64,000 bases of DNA, from the NCBI GenBank assembly GCA_963766195.1, contig CAVXYY010000005.1, positions 558,001 to 622,000 of the forward strand, in the 5' to 3' direction. This DNA comes from JAHEFT01 sp963766195 (GTDB lineage: Bacteria > Pseudomonadota > Gammaproteobacteria > Xanthomonadales > SZUA-36). Below the pieces are notes generated by a model. The model ran no database searches, was not told the origin of the DNA, and saw only the letters and a list, made by a program, of their open reading frames with translations. The position numbers and the translations under genes are program-made. Shown one piece after another: positions 7,906 to 16,769 of the stretch; the first letter of the stretch is position 1; each line of letters begins with the position of its first letter.

Positions 7906-8745
7906 CTATTCGGGCCTGAGCAAATTGCGTAAGCAGTCAGGGAAGTCATCGGGTAAGTCAGCAAATCCACCATAGTGCAGGCTGTAGCATGGAGTTGTTC
8001 GAACCAGTTCCATAAGCGATCTGAACCCATGGCCCGGCAGGTTTCGCGCATTGATGTGGCAGGAAATAAACTTCATTCCCGCCTCTGCTGCGGACAGCCG
8101 CGTCAAAGCATAACCCGAGCCTTGTTTGAATTCGGGAAAGAGCATCAGCCCGGCAGTATGTCTTAAGTCTGAACTTGCGCGCCCCCCAAAACAGCTGATC
8201 GGTACCGTATTTGAGTGGATTCCCGGGAAGATCCTTTCCCCGGTTCTAATCAGTTGATTCGCGGCGGGTAAGCCTTTGGACTTGATTTGAATCGGGCGTG
8301 CAATACCATCAATGTCATACTGTTCGTCAATCAGGATCAGCTCATCGGTAATGTAATCAAAGCCGTTGGCAACCAGCCAGGCAGTCAGTAAACTTTTCCC
8401 CGAACCACTCTCCGCTGGCATAATTATGCCCCGCCCCCCGTGGCTCACCGCAGCGGCGTGCACACAGTGATGACGAGTTGCCGCAGCGGCGACGTGATGA
8501 ATAATTCGATCCGTCAATTGGTAAATGAGGCCACCGGGGGTTCGCGGAGTTCGTGTTTTCCCGGTTGAATGATCTGTGATTCGCCAGGCGTTTTCTTTAC
8601 CTGCGACCGTCAAATGGCTACCCGCCACTTCCGTCGCTGCCGAGGCGCGCATATCCGCCAATGCGATGCTTACCAACTGATCAGCAGCCCTTGCTTCAAC
8701 CGTGATGGTAATGTCAACTTCAGCGAAATCTATCAGCCAATGCAT
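7906..8745 (-). CDS. HprK-related kinase (HPr-rel-A type)
   Basis: This protein of about 279 aa has the P-loop of HPr kinase-like ATPases, GIIMPAESGSGKSLLTAWL, followed by FDYITDELILID, which supplies the conserved acidic residues downstream of the P-loop. It lacks the N-terminal domain of true HPr kinase and no HPr gene is nearby. Kinases of this kind (HprK-related kinase A) occur with PqqD-like proteins in HPr-rel-A systems whose target is not established. I chose the ATG at 8745 (MHWLIDFAEVDI) because it lies 4 nt after the PqqD-like gene's stop. The longer frame to 8889 overlaps that gene. It may phosphorylate a peptide or protein made by its neighbours; that is inference. Confidence 0.75.
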   Translation of the reverse strand: MHWLIDFAEVDITITVEARAADQLVSIALADMRASAATEVAGSHLTVAGKENAWRITDHSTGKTRTPRTPGGLIYQLTDRIIHHVAAAATRHHCVHAAAVSHGGRGIIMPAESGSGKSLLTAWLVANGFDYITDELILIDEQYDIDGIARPIQIKSKGLPAANQLIRTGERIFPGIHSNTVPISCFGGRASSDLRHTAGLMLFPEFKQGSGYALTRLSAAEAGMKFISCHINARNLPGHGFRSLMELVRTTPCYSLHYGGFADLPDDFPDCLRNLLRPE

Positions 8746-8749
8746 GTTG

Positions 8750-9022
8750 CTATTTGACCAACTCCAGAACCCGGTTGTCAGACAGCTTTTTGATGGCGTA
8801 GCGAACATCTTCTGGAACCTGGCCAGCCTGGTCAGGATATAACTCGCACAGCGCCTCGATGATGTCCTCGACCGAGCGCTCTCCATCACACAGTTGCCAC
8901 ACTATTCGCGAGGAGTCATTCAGCTGCACCGCGCTGGCCGTGGAAGGGCTATAGAGGAGGATATCGCCCCCCATATTCTCAAGCAGGCAATCCTTTGATT
9001 GCCGGTAAATGTTTTTGCTCAC
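8750..9022 (-). CDS. PqqD-like peptide chaperone
   Basis: This short protein of about 90 aa has the PqqD/RRE winged-helix pattern: GGDILLYSPSTASAVQLNDSSRIVWQLCDGERSVEDIIEAL, where 'LN..S..VW.L.DG..S..ei...l' is the typical signature, followed by a second helix pair ending in LSDNRVLELVK. PqqD-fold proteins bind leader peptides and deliver them to modifying enzymes. A GTG at 9022 is taken as the start because it falls 5 nt after the upstream nucleotidyltransferase stop and gives the usual length. An in-frame extension to 9097 would overlap that gene. Tight spacing on both sides shows one operon with the kinase and the nucleotidyltransferase. Confidence 0.8.
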   Translation of the reverse strand: MSKNIYRQSKDCLLENMGGDILLYSPSTASAVQLNDSSRIVWQLCDGERSVEDIIEALCELYPDQAGQVPEDVRYAIKKLSDNRVLELVK

Positions 9023-9027
9023 AGATA

Positions 9028-10137
9028 TTATCCACCAAGTAGTCGTGAAACGATTCGTTTGCCGATAAAAGGCACCAATGCCATCGGATGTCGCCATAGC
9101 TTAACAGAGAGGAGAGATTGATCCGGCGGGACAACATAATACAGGTGCAGCCACCAGTCTGAGGGCAAAAAAATCGCCCTGAATTTGTCTGCCAACGGCA
9201 TGTTCGCATAAACGACATCTTTAAGGACGGGCATCACTTCACCGACTCCCTCGAGCTGAACATCATGTACCCCGCCAATCTCCTGTTGTAACGCTTCTGA
9301 CAAAGGCACCACCAGGTGCAGGCACTTCAGGGTATTGATGATATGCGGAAAATCATCCCTGACCCTCGCCCAGTCAACCTGGTCAATATACTTTTCGCTA
9401 TAAAGGACGATGTCGGCAACATTGATCAATTTTAATATGGACCCGGGGTGACGGCCCACCAAATGACGGCATAACTGGTCCAGCATTTGCTCGTGATTCA
9501 GGGTTTCAATTACGATGTCCCGCCATTGGACCGACTGCCTTGGTGAAATGTCTTCATAGTAGAGATGGCCTGGCGCATCTCTTTCTATGGCGTCGTGGTG
9601 CACTTCAACACTGATCTTAAAGCCGTTCACGTATTTCCAGGCATTGGGCATCTGGTGAGAATCGCGATTGTATTTGTCGCTATGCCTGTCCGGCAATTCA
9701 AAGCCGAGCTCCCTGATCACTTTGGCCACCCGGATTTTGTCTTCCCTCGGTATCAGGATATCAATATCTCGCATGGGTCTGAGACCGTCGGAGGGGTAAA
9801 TCAGTGGCGACAGGGCAAGACCCTTCAGAAACAGAACTGGGCAACCGGCCGCTTGAAGGTGATCCAGTAATTCAGCCGCCACCTTGTAGCGGGCATCGGC
9901 GTGGGCGTTGTGCCGAAGCAACAGGGCCCTGAAGCTCAGCTTGAGTGTCTCGGGAAATTCCAGGCAGTAGTCGTTCGCGTGTTTCAGTACGATGGCAGAC
10001 AATCCATGAAGTTCTGCCTCTCCCAGGAATACGTCCCAATCATTCACCGTCTCAATCATTGACGAAATTTCTTTCACGGCGGAACTGGACAAGTCCAGTG
10101 CGGTGAATTTCTGTAGTAGCAATCTGTACTTGCTCAT
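9028..10137 (-). CDS. Nucleotidyltransferase family protein (NTP_transf_5 type)
   Basis: This 369-aa protein contains CPVLFLKGLALSPLIYPSDGLRPMRDIDILIPREDK (about residues 115-150): a conserved KG motif followed by an RxMxDIDILI metal site, typical of the NTP_transf_5 group of polymerase-beta-like nucleotidyltransferases. Such proteins sit next to PqqD/HprK-like genes in peptide and exopolysaccharide loci. A later HHDAIERD and HLVGRHPGSILKLINVADI give the helical C-terminal part. It is the first gene of a four-gene minus-strand cluster with PqqD, the HprK-like kinase and the Tat-like peptide. It may transfer a nucleotide to a protein or small molecule, but the acceptor is unknown. Confidence 0.75.
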   Translation of the reverse strand: MSKYRLLLQKFTALDLSSSAVKEISSMIETVNDWDVFLGEAELHGLSAIVLKHANDYCLEFPETLKLSFRALLLRHNAHADARYKVAAELLDHLQAAGCPVLFLKGLALSPLIYPSDGLRPMRDIDILIPREDKIRVAKVIRELGFELPDRHSDKYNRDSHQMPNAWKYVNGFKISVEVHHDAIERDAPGHLYYEDISPRQSVQWRDIVIETLNHEQMLDQLCRHLVGRHPGSILKLINVADIVLYSEKYIDQVDWARVRDDFPHIINTLKCLHLVVPLSEALQQEIGGVHDVQLEGVGEVMPVLKDVVYANMPLADKFRAIFLPSDWWLHLYYVVPPDQSLLSVKLWRHPMALVPFIGKRIVSRLLGG

Positions 10138-10314
10138 TTCAGGCGAATTTCTGCTCTCGGCCGATAGCTGCCGAAACTTGAGAATAATTGGAAAAAGGTT
10201 TTAGCACCATTCGGTCGTAAACAGTTCTCGACTAACTGGTGCAGTATGCTTCCGATTGCAGAATGAAAGTAGCCGCGAAAATCGAGCGAAAATGCTTGCT
10301 GAGGCTCAAAGCGG

Positions 10315-11238
10315 TTATTTACCCATTACCAATCCCGGTTGTTCCGTCGTCAATGATGTTGCGAGTGCGTGACGAGCGTTCTGATCAACGCCCAGTTCGG
10401 TCAGAAAAGCATCCATGGAGCCGTACCGTTCATCCACGCTCTGGTAAAAGGCCGCAAGCATCTCAGGTTGCACGCCGATAATCGGAAACCAGGCACTGGC
10501 GGACGCCGTTCTGGCCGATTTCTTTCCGATGCTGGAAGTTTTACGCTCCCTGGCAAGTAAAGCGGCTTTTTCCTGCGCATGGCTGATTTCGTTTGTCAGC
10601 AGATAATCTTCCATGATGGTTTCCCGGTTCACGCCCAGGGTCTCAAGGATCAGCGTAACGGCAACCCCCGCGCGGTCTTTTCCAGCGCTGCAGTGGATCA
10701 GAATGGGCCAGTTGGATTGATCGAGCACCACGTCCATCAGTTGCTGGAAGGCGGGTGATCCCTCTTCTGCGATCATACGATAGCCCTCGACCATGTGCTC
10801 CGAGGCCTGCTTTTCCGTGAAACTGCTGCTTTTCATCATCCTGCGCTGTGCATTGAACCAATCGTTGTGAGCGTCACCGATCGGAAAATGAAAAAACCGG
10901 GGTGGATGATCACCCTGCCAGACGGTTGGTGATTGCTCGAGTTCCCGGTCAGTGCGCAAATCGATGACCGTCTTAAGGCCCATCTCTTCAAGTTTCTGGA
11001 AATCGCTGGCTGTGAGCCGTGACAGGTTTTCGGAGCGAATAATCTGCCCCCAGCGGAGGGTGTGTCCGTCGCTGGTCTGGTAGCCGCCGATATCACGAGT
11101 GTTGGAAGTCCCCTGTAAATGAATCACCCGGTCTGGTGCGGTATCGTCTGCCAATGCCGGGTTGACCAGCGCCCAAAAAGCCAGGGCGATGACGGCCAGG
11201 GATAGTTTTGCTTTCATCCGCGCAGACGTTTTCCGCAT
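10315..11238 (-). CDS. Secreted tyrosine phosphatase family protein
   Basis: The 307-aa protein has a signal peptide (AKLSLAVIALAFWALVNPALA) and then the PTP-like fold: SNTRDIGGYQTSDGHTLRWG, VIDLRTDRE and the catalytic P-loop HCSAGKDRAG (Cx5R) near residue 177. This is the Y_phosphatase3 family, which hydrolyses phosphate monoesters on proteins or lipids. The ATG at 11238 has AAGGAG 8 nt upstream. The signal peptide places it in the periplasm or outside the cell. It lies downstream of the PQQ dehydrogenase on the same strand with about 210 nt between, so it may have its own promoter. Confidence 0.85.
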   Translation of the reverse strand: MRKTSARMKAKLSLAVIALAFWALVNPALADDTAPDRVIHLQGTSNTRDIGGYQTSDGHTLRWGQIIRSENLSRLTASDFQKLEEMGLKTVIDLRTDRELEQSPTVWQGDHPPRFFHFPIGDAHNDWFNAQRRMMKSSSFTEKQASEHMVEGYRMIAEEGSPAFQQLMDVVLDQSNWPILIHCSAGKDRAGVAVTLILETLGVNRETIMEDYLLTNEISHAQEKAALLARERKTSSIGKKSARTASASAWFPIIGVQPEMLAAFYQSVDERYGSMDAFLTELGVDQNARHALATSLTTEQPGLVMGK

Positions 11239-11452
11239 GGATATTACTCCTTAAATTCTGACGAAAATTCAAATCTGATCATAGGGAGACGGGTTCGCGC
11301 GTGCTTGTCTTCAGGGGACAAAGATTTGGCATACATTAAATGAAAACGTCCCGTCTCGTCCAGATATTGATTACCCGGACCGATTTGAGGCGCTACGGCC
11401 CCAAAAACCAGGATCTGCGCGTCAAGTTGGGCAGTCACTCAGTTGACAATGG

Positions 11453-12562
11453 TCACCGGTCCGGTGGCGTCAGCTTCAGCAAACGTCCGCCATCACCATC
11501 TTCCAGAATCCACAAAGCCCCATCCGGGCCTTGCTCGACTTCGCGAACACGAGCACCCATATCAAAACGTTCTGCCTCGATTGCCGAATCTCCATCGATT
11601 TCTGCACGGATGATGGCACGCGAGGCGAGTCCGGCAATCAGTGCGGAACCCTGCCATTGGGGGAACAGTTCGCCGGAGTAGAAAATCATTCCTGCAGGGG
11701 CGATGGTTGGAACCCAGGCCACTTTGGGCGCCTCAAACTCCGGGCGCGTGCTGTGATTGGGAATGATTTCCCCGCTGTAGTGGTTGCCTTCGGATACGAT
11801 CGGATAACCATAGTTTCTGCCTTTCACAACCAGGTTCAGTTCATCGCCGTTGAGCGGCCCCATCTCGGTACTCCACAACCGGCCGCTGTCATCAAAGGCA
11901 AGGCCCAACGGATTTCGGTGCCCCAGCGTCCATATCTGGGCCGTGACGTCACCACGTTCGGCAAACGGGTTGTCATCGGGCACCGAGCCGTCATCGGTGA
12001 TCCTGACAATTTTGCCCAGGTTACCGGTCATCTGCTGCGCCGGATCAAACTTCTGCCGGTCACCGGATGAAATAAACAGGTAGCCATCAGCATCAAAAGC
12101 CATGCGGTGACCGTAGTGGCCGTCATCGGTTACCTTGGGGTTTTGGCGCCAGATGACTTCAACATCCTCCAGGTGGCTTTTGTCCTTGATCCAGACCAAC
12201 TTACCCCGGGCCACGGCCGCACCCCGGACATCGCCGACGCCACGCTCGGCGTAGCTGAGATAAATCAGTCCGTTATTGGCAAAATCGGGATGCACTACCA
12301 CATCGCCCAACCCGCCTTGTCCGCGGTAATCGACGTCAGGCACCTCTTCGACCGGCCTGGATTTCTCGCCCTCCGGGGTTACCACATAGAGGCGACCCCT
12401 TTTTTCCGTCACCAGCATCCGGCCATCGGGGAGAAAGGCCATGGCCCATGGCTCATTGAATGTCGCCACCGGTTCCACCTTGAAGGGTGATTCGGGTTCC
12501 CGGGCCGACATTGCGGTCGACAGCGAGATAAGAAACATGAAAATGGTCAGTCTTGTTGGCAT
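11453..12562 (-). CDS. PQQ-dependent aldose/sorbosone-type dehydrogenase
   Basis: This 369-aa protein has a signal peptide (MPTRLTIFMFLISLSTAMSA) and the six-bladed beta-propeller pattern of the glucose/sorbosone dehydrogenase family. Features include EPWAMAFLPDGRMLVTEKRG, DVVVHPDFANNGLIYLSYAE, GHRMAFDADGYLFISSGD, the HRNPLGLAFD turn, and EMGPLNGDELN with GRNYGYP near the cofactor. Members such as Asd/YliI oxidise aldose sugars in the periplasm with PQQ. No pqq biosynthesis genes are in the window, since the PqqD-like gene belongs to another cluster, so PQQ would be imported or made elsewhere. It starts 4 nt after the stop of the M6 protease, so the two are co-expressed. Confidence 0.85.
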   Translation of the reverse strand: MPTRLTIFMFLISLSTAMSAREPESPFKVEPVATFNEPWAMAFLPDGRMLVTEKRGRLYVVTPEGEKSRPVEEVPDVDYRGQGGLGDVVVHPDFANNGLIYLSYAERGVGDVRGAAVARGKLVWIKDKSHLEDVEVIWRQNPKVTDDGHYGHRMAFDADGYLFISSGDRQKFDPAQQMTGNLGKIVRITDDGSVPDDNPFAERGDVTAQIWTLGHRNPLGLAFDDSGRLWSTEMGPLNGDELNLVVKGRNYGYPIVSEGNHYSGEIIPNHSTRPEFEAPKVAWVPTIAPAGMIFYSGELFPQWQGSALIAGLASRAIIRAEIDGDSAIEAERFDMGARVREVEQGPDGALWILEDGDGGRLLKLTPPDR

Positions 12563-12566
12563 GGTT

Positions 12567-15353
12567 TCAATCCTTTATGTCCTGTTTACTAGCCCATTGG
12601 TACTTGACCCTGACTTTTGCACCCGCCGGAGCAGATTCGCCAGGTGGCGCCAATTGATAGCTGAAGCCGGCTTGCGGAATCGCCGCACCGCCAAAGGGTA
12701 ATCTTGGACTCTGGTACCGGGAGGGATCACTGTCACTGAAACTGCTGACGGGAGCGAAGGGTCTCGTCTCTTTCAGTGTCATTTCACCATTTTCGATTTC
12801 GTAAAATTCCAGGCCATTCGGGAAACTCTCGAGGGCGAACGGCGCATCACCGGAATGATAGCTTCGCAAGGCGCGATCATAGAGCCGGTACTCCGGCTTG
12901 CCGTCACGAATGCGCAGGTCGTAGGCAGCGCCTGCACCTTTTCTGCTCAGCCGGTCCGGACCGGGCAGCCATTCATTAATAATGGTATAGCCGTAGGTCA
13001 TCGTGCGGCCTTCCCAGGTCGCTTGCTCCAATGGCGGCAGTCCGTCGACCATGACCTTGGCACAGGACTCGCGGTCCTTTTCACTCACATCACTGGAGTA
13101 ATAGGCCGGGCGGCGCAGAAAGCACATCATGCTTACAAAGCTGTCCTTCAGGAAAGGCTGGGCATATTCATCGAACTCCCAGGAAGTCCAGCCGTCTTTT
13201 GACTGGTAGTATTCCGCCGGTGCAATGGGCAGGTCGAATTCCTGTGGATTGGCGTCCACAACCAGCAAAAAGCCATTTCCCGGCCCTTCCAGGGTAGGTT
13301 CGTTCTGACTCCAGAGATATTCGCCGTTGTAGTACCACATGACCACGCCTGGCCGGTAATTGACATTGAAGGCCCGCGGTTTGCCCTCCTTGGTCGGGAA
13401 GAACATGAATCCCGGCTTGGTCAGCCCGGCATCGTAGTTTTTTGCCTCGGCAAATGTTTCATAAGGGTCGCGGTATTCGAGCAGGTAAAAATGCGGCACC
13501 GCAAGGTGATGACTGCCACCGGAAAGGGTGAATCCATTGGAGTTCCACTGCGTGATTTCGGTTGCTTCAAAATCGTCCGAAAAACCCACGCCGGAAAGCT
13601 TGATGTTATCCAGCAAAGCGCCGGCCTCTACCGCTGCGCCATCGGTGAAATAGGTGAAGCGCAGGGTGACCTCGTTACCGCGCCAGGCATTGAGGTCAAA
13701 ACTTGCGCTGATCCACTGCGCGGCTTCACAGGGGTCAGCTTCTGATTGGCCAATCCGGTCTTCCGCCAGCACCCTTTCCCTGGACGGATCACAGCCATTG
13801 GCTGTTTCCACTTTCCCATCTCCGTCCAGGTCGCCGCTCCGGCCGGTGAAACCTGGCAAACTGCCTGCTCCTTCATGGCCTTTAGCGGAGGACATAACGC
13901 TCGCTTTGTCTTCTGGCGAGTCTTTGTCGATTGGCATGATGCGCTGGAAAGCTCCGCCGTCAGGGGAAACTTCCACATACAGATAATCCCATTCCGCTTC
14001 AATTACAAACCACGCGTCCAGCTCCAGCGTCAGGTCCGTATCCGCTGCAACGTTGGTGAAATCAAAGTCGCGTGACAGCGTTCGCAGCATGTCATTGCCT
14101 TGTCCCGAATAGGCCGCCTGCTTGCCGTGCCGGCTCTCAAGGGGACCCATCTCGATGTCGCGATACTTGGGCGGCAGAATGACCATGGCCGAGTCGCAAA
14201 GATCTTTTGCCGTTCCACTGCCTGACCAGTCGTTCATGGTCTTTAAAAACAGCTCTCCCCCGGCGCTTCCACCGGAAGACGGCGGGCGGATGACACAGGG
14301 TTTCATCCATCCCAGCATCATCCTGGACCAGCTGCCTAATTCCTGTGGCTCGGGGCTGGTTGTTCCTGACATGGCGGTCCATGACCCGGTTGAATTATTG
14401 GTGCTCCGGGCGTAGACATCCGGAAGCCCCAGCGAATGCCCAAACTCGTGAATGAAGGTCGAGACCTCCGTGTATTCCGATTGCATGTTGTAGTCCAGAA
14501 CCCACAGGCCGTTGCCAATATCCACGCCGCCACGGACATTGGTCCGGCCTTCGACGGTTGGACCACTGTCCAGGTTCTGGCTGATGGAAGCGCGATGCGG
14601 CCAGATTCGATCGGCACAGGCGCGTTCAGCAACGTTCAGCGTGTCAAACGTGTCCGCCGCGGCGTTGGTATTGAATTTTTCATCCAGTTTGTACAAACCC
14701 TGGCAGGACGCCTGGCCTTTTCCAGCCACGATCAAAACAAAATGGTCAATGTAGCCATCGGGCTCATTCCGATTTCCATCGTCATCAAAATCATTGGGGT
14801 CCCACTGGTCATAGTTATCCCAGGGAAAGTCCGGATCGGCCTTGAAGGCGGCAAGCAATGTCTCGATCACCAGGTCATCAGGGCGCTCGTCACTACGCCA
14901 GGTGCCGTCGGCGCTCTGCACGGGACGTCCGTAGAAGGAAAGGGGTTTGTCCACGGTGACGACCTGGAAGATATCTCCGGTGACGTTATAAGCGCCGTGA
15001 GACTGGTGTTGAAAGTAATGCGTCAGGGTTCCGGGCCGGGAATTCTCCACGCCTCCGGCAAACAACAAGTCCTGGAAATAGGCATTGTTCTGCTCATCCT
15101 GGTCTGTTTCACCTGCAAAACGGTCATAACCCAGGTCGGGGAATCGAACCGGGATGATCAGCAATCTCTGGGGCCGGTTCGCGGCGGCCAGCACCGGCTT
15201 AATCGAATCGCTGCGTATTTGCGGGTGGCCGAGCTGGTCGAAACGAAAATTGGCTATGTTTTCCACCATTTCATCGGCCTCGTCGGCAGCATACAAGCTT
15301 ATGCATGGCGACATCGCAAAGACCATCAGGAACGTCACAAGGAAGTTTTTCAT
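12567..15353 (-). CDS. M6 family (immune inhibitor A-like) secreted metalloprotease, 928 aa
   Basis: The protein begins with a signal peptide (KNFLVTFLMVFAMSPCISLYA). A Zn site FIHEFGHSLGLPDVYAR (HExxHxxGxxD) lies near residue 305, as in M6 peptidases. Upstream are calcium-site-like Asp-rich stretches (DQWDPNDFDDDGNRNEPDGY, like a type-3/dockerin Ca loop). Downstream are beta-sandwich domains with FDLNAWRGNEVTLRFTYFTDG, typical of VCBS/MAM-like modules of these proteins. It is probably secreted and degrades extracellular protein. It heads a two-gene operon with the PQQ dehydrogenase (4 nt gap). A second M6 protease lies at 23.4-25.7 kb, with which it shares the Asp-rich EPDGYIDH stretch before the Zn site. 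Confidence 0.85.
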   Translation of the reverse strand: MKNFLVTFLMVFAMSPCISLYAADEADEMVENIANFRFDQLGHPQIRSDSIKPVLAAANRPQRLLIIPVRFPDLGYDRFAGETDQDEQNNAYFQDLLFAGGVENSRPGTLTHYFQHQSHGAYNVTGDIFQVVTVDKPLSFYGRPVQSADGTWRSDERPDDLVIETLLAAFKADPDFPWDNYDQWDPNDFDDDGNRNEPDGYIDHFVLIVAGKGQASCQGLYKLDEKFNTNAAADTFDTLNVAERACADRIWPHRASISQNLDSGPTVEGRTNVRGGVDIGNGLWVLDYNMQSEYTEVSTFIHEFGHSLGLPDVYARSTNNSTGSWTAMSGTTSPEPQELGSWSRMMLGWMKPCVIRPPSSGGSAGGELFLKTMNDWSGSGTAKDLCDSAMVILPPKYRDIEMGPLESRHGKQAAYSGQGNDMLRTLSRDFDFTNVAADTDLTLELDAWFVIEAEWDYLYVEVSPDGGAFQRIMPIDKDSPEDKASVMSSAKGHEGAGSLPGFTGRSGDLDGDGKVETANGCDPSRERVLAEDRIGQSEADPCEAAQWISASFDLNAWRGNEVTLRFTYFTDGAAVEAGALLDNIKLSGVGFSDDFEATEITQWNSNGFTLSGGSHHLAVPHFYLLEYRDPYETFAEAKNYDAGLTKPGFMFFPTKEGKPRAFNVNYRPGVVMWYYNGEYLWSQNEPTLEGPGNGFLLVVDANPQEFDLPIAPAEYYQSKDGWTSWEFDEYAQPFLKDSFVSMMCFLRRPAYYSSDVSEKDRESCAKVMVDGLPPLEQATWEGRTMTYGYTIINEWLPGPDRLSRKGAGAAYDLRIRDGKPEYRLYDRALRSYHSGDAPFALESFPNGLEFYEIENGEMTLKETRPFAPVSSFSDSDPSRYQSPRLPFGGAAIPQAGFSYQLAPPGESAPAGAKVRVKYQWASKQDIKD

Positions 15354-15502
15354 CGCTTATCTCACTGTTTGAATTCTGAGAGTTTTTACCTGCAGACCCG
15401 GCATTCTACCGAATTCGTGCAGGAAAGAGACACCGGGTTTGCAAAGTCCGCGGATATCGGTTACTTAGGGATTGAGATGCAACACTTGGCCAAAAGGGAC
15501 TG

Positions 15503-16725
15503 ATCATCAACGTTCTTTTCATCTCTCCCGGCTATCCCGCAGAAATGGCCGACTTCACCCGCGGACTGGCGCAATGCGGAGCGCGGGTCATTGGGCTTGG
15601 CGAGCATTCGGTCGGCTCCTTGCCGTCCGTCGTGAAACAAAGCCTCTCGGATTACCTGCGCGTACAGTCCCTGGTCGACACCGACGCGGTGCTTGCCACG
15701 GTCCGTGCAAGCGCGGCGCACACACCGATCGACCGTGTCGAATGCCTGTGGGAACCGTTCATGACCCTCGCTGCGCAACTGCGCGAGATGCTCGACATCG
15801 GCGGGATGCACACGGCCCAGACCGAGCTCTTTCGCGACAAGAAAAAAATGAAAGACGCGCTCGATGCCGCAGGTCTGCGCACACCCCGCAACATCAGCCG
15901 CGACCGGCTCGGACGCGATTCGCGCAGCGGCCGGAACCATCGGTCTGCCGCTGGTGATCAAGCCCATCGACGGCGCCGGCTCGGCGCATACGCATGAGGT
16001 GCGCGACCAGGCCGACCTTGAGACCGCCATCGCCGATGTCGGTGAGTCATCGTGAGGTCAGCGTCGAAGAATACATCGAGGGCGAGGAATACACCTTCGA
16101 TACGGTCTGCGCGAACGGCCACATCCTCTATGAGAACATCGCCTGGTACCGTCCCAAGCCCATCATCGGCCGCAACGTCGAATGGATCTCCATGCAGACG
16201 GTCAACCTGCGTAACATCGACCGCCCGGAACTGGCCGCAGGGCGCGAGCTCGGCCGGCGCGTCATCGAGACGCTGGGGTTTCGCACCGGCTTCACGCACA
16301 TGGAGTGGTTTTTGACACCCTCGGGCGAGGCCGTGTTCGGTGAGATCGGCGGCCGTCCGCCGGGCGGACGCTCGGTTGACCTGATGAACTACAGCAACGA
16401 CTTCGACATCTACAAGGGCTGGGCGGAGGCCGTCACCCGCGGCGAATTCAATCAGACCGCCCACCGCCGCTACAACGCCGCGGCGATATTCAAGCGGGCC
16501 CGCGGCCAGGGACACATCTGCGCCATCCACGGTCTCGACAGCCTGCGGCATCGTTTCGGTGAGCACATTGTCGTCGAGGACCTGCTGCCCATTGGCGCGC
16601 CACGTCGCAACTGGCGCCAGACACTCCTGTCCGACGGCTACCTGATCGTGCGTCATCCGGAACTTGCACGGACACTGGAAATCGCCGACGCGGTGGGTAC
16701 CGACCTGCAGATCGACGCGCGCTGA
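15503..16725 (+). pseudogene. ATP-grasp carboxylate-amine ligase, frameshifted
   Basis: Three overlapping frames together give one ATP-grasp protein. The first (from about 15503, first ATG 15545) has NVLFISPGYPAEMADFTRGL and ends in KKKMKDALDAAGLRTPR. The second carries GLPLVIKPIDGAGSAHTHEV and ends near 16055. The third has VSVEEYIEGEEYTFDTV, FGEIGGRPPGGRSVDLMNY and continues to 16725. One shift lies near 15880-15900 and one near 16040-16050. The conserved N-terminal residues precede the first ATG, so the 5' end may also be damaged or start at a CTG. The gene is distinctly more GC-rich than its neighbours, suggesting transfer. It is either a decayed gene or carries assembly indels. Confidence 0.75.
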
Positions 16726-16769
16726 AACGAGAGACCGGGCTCGACTCAATCCCTGTGATTACAGAGGCT

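Noticed and set aside
14436..15503. Long plus-strand open frame (355 aa) opposite the M6 protease
   Set aside because: It is antisense to a clear M6 protease with signal peptide and zinc motif, and has no family-like features.
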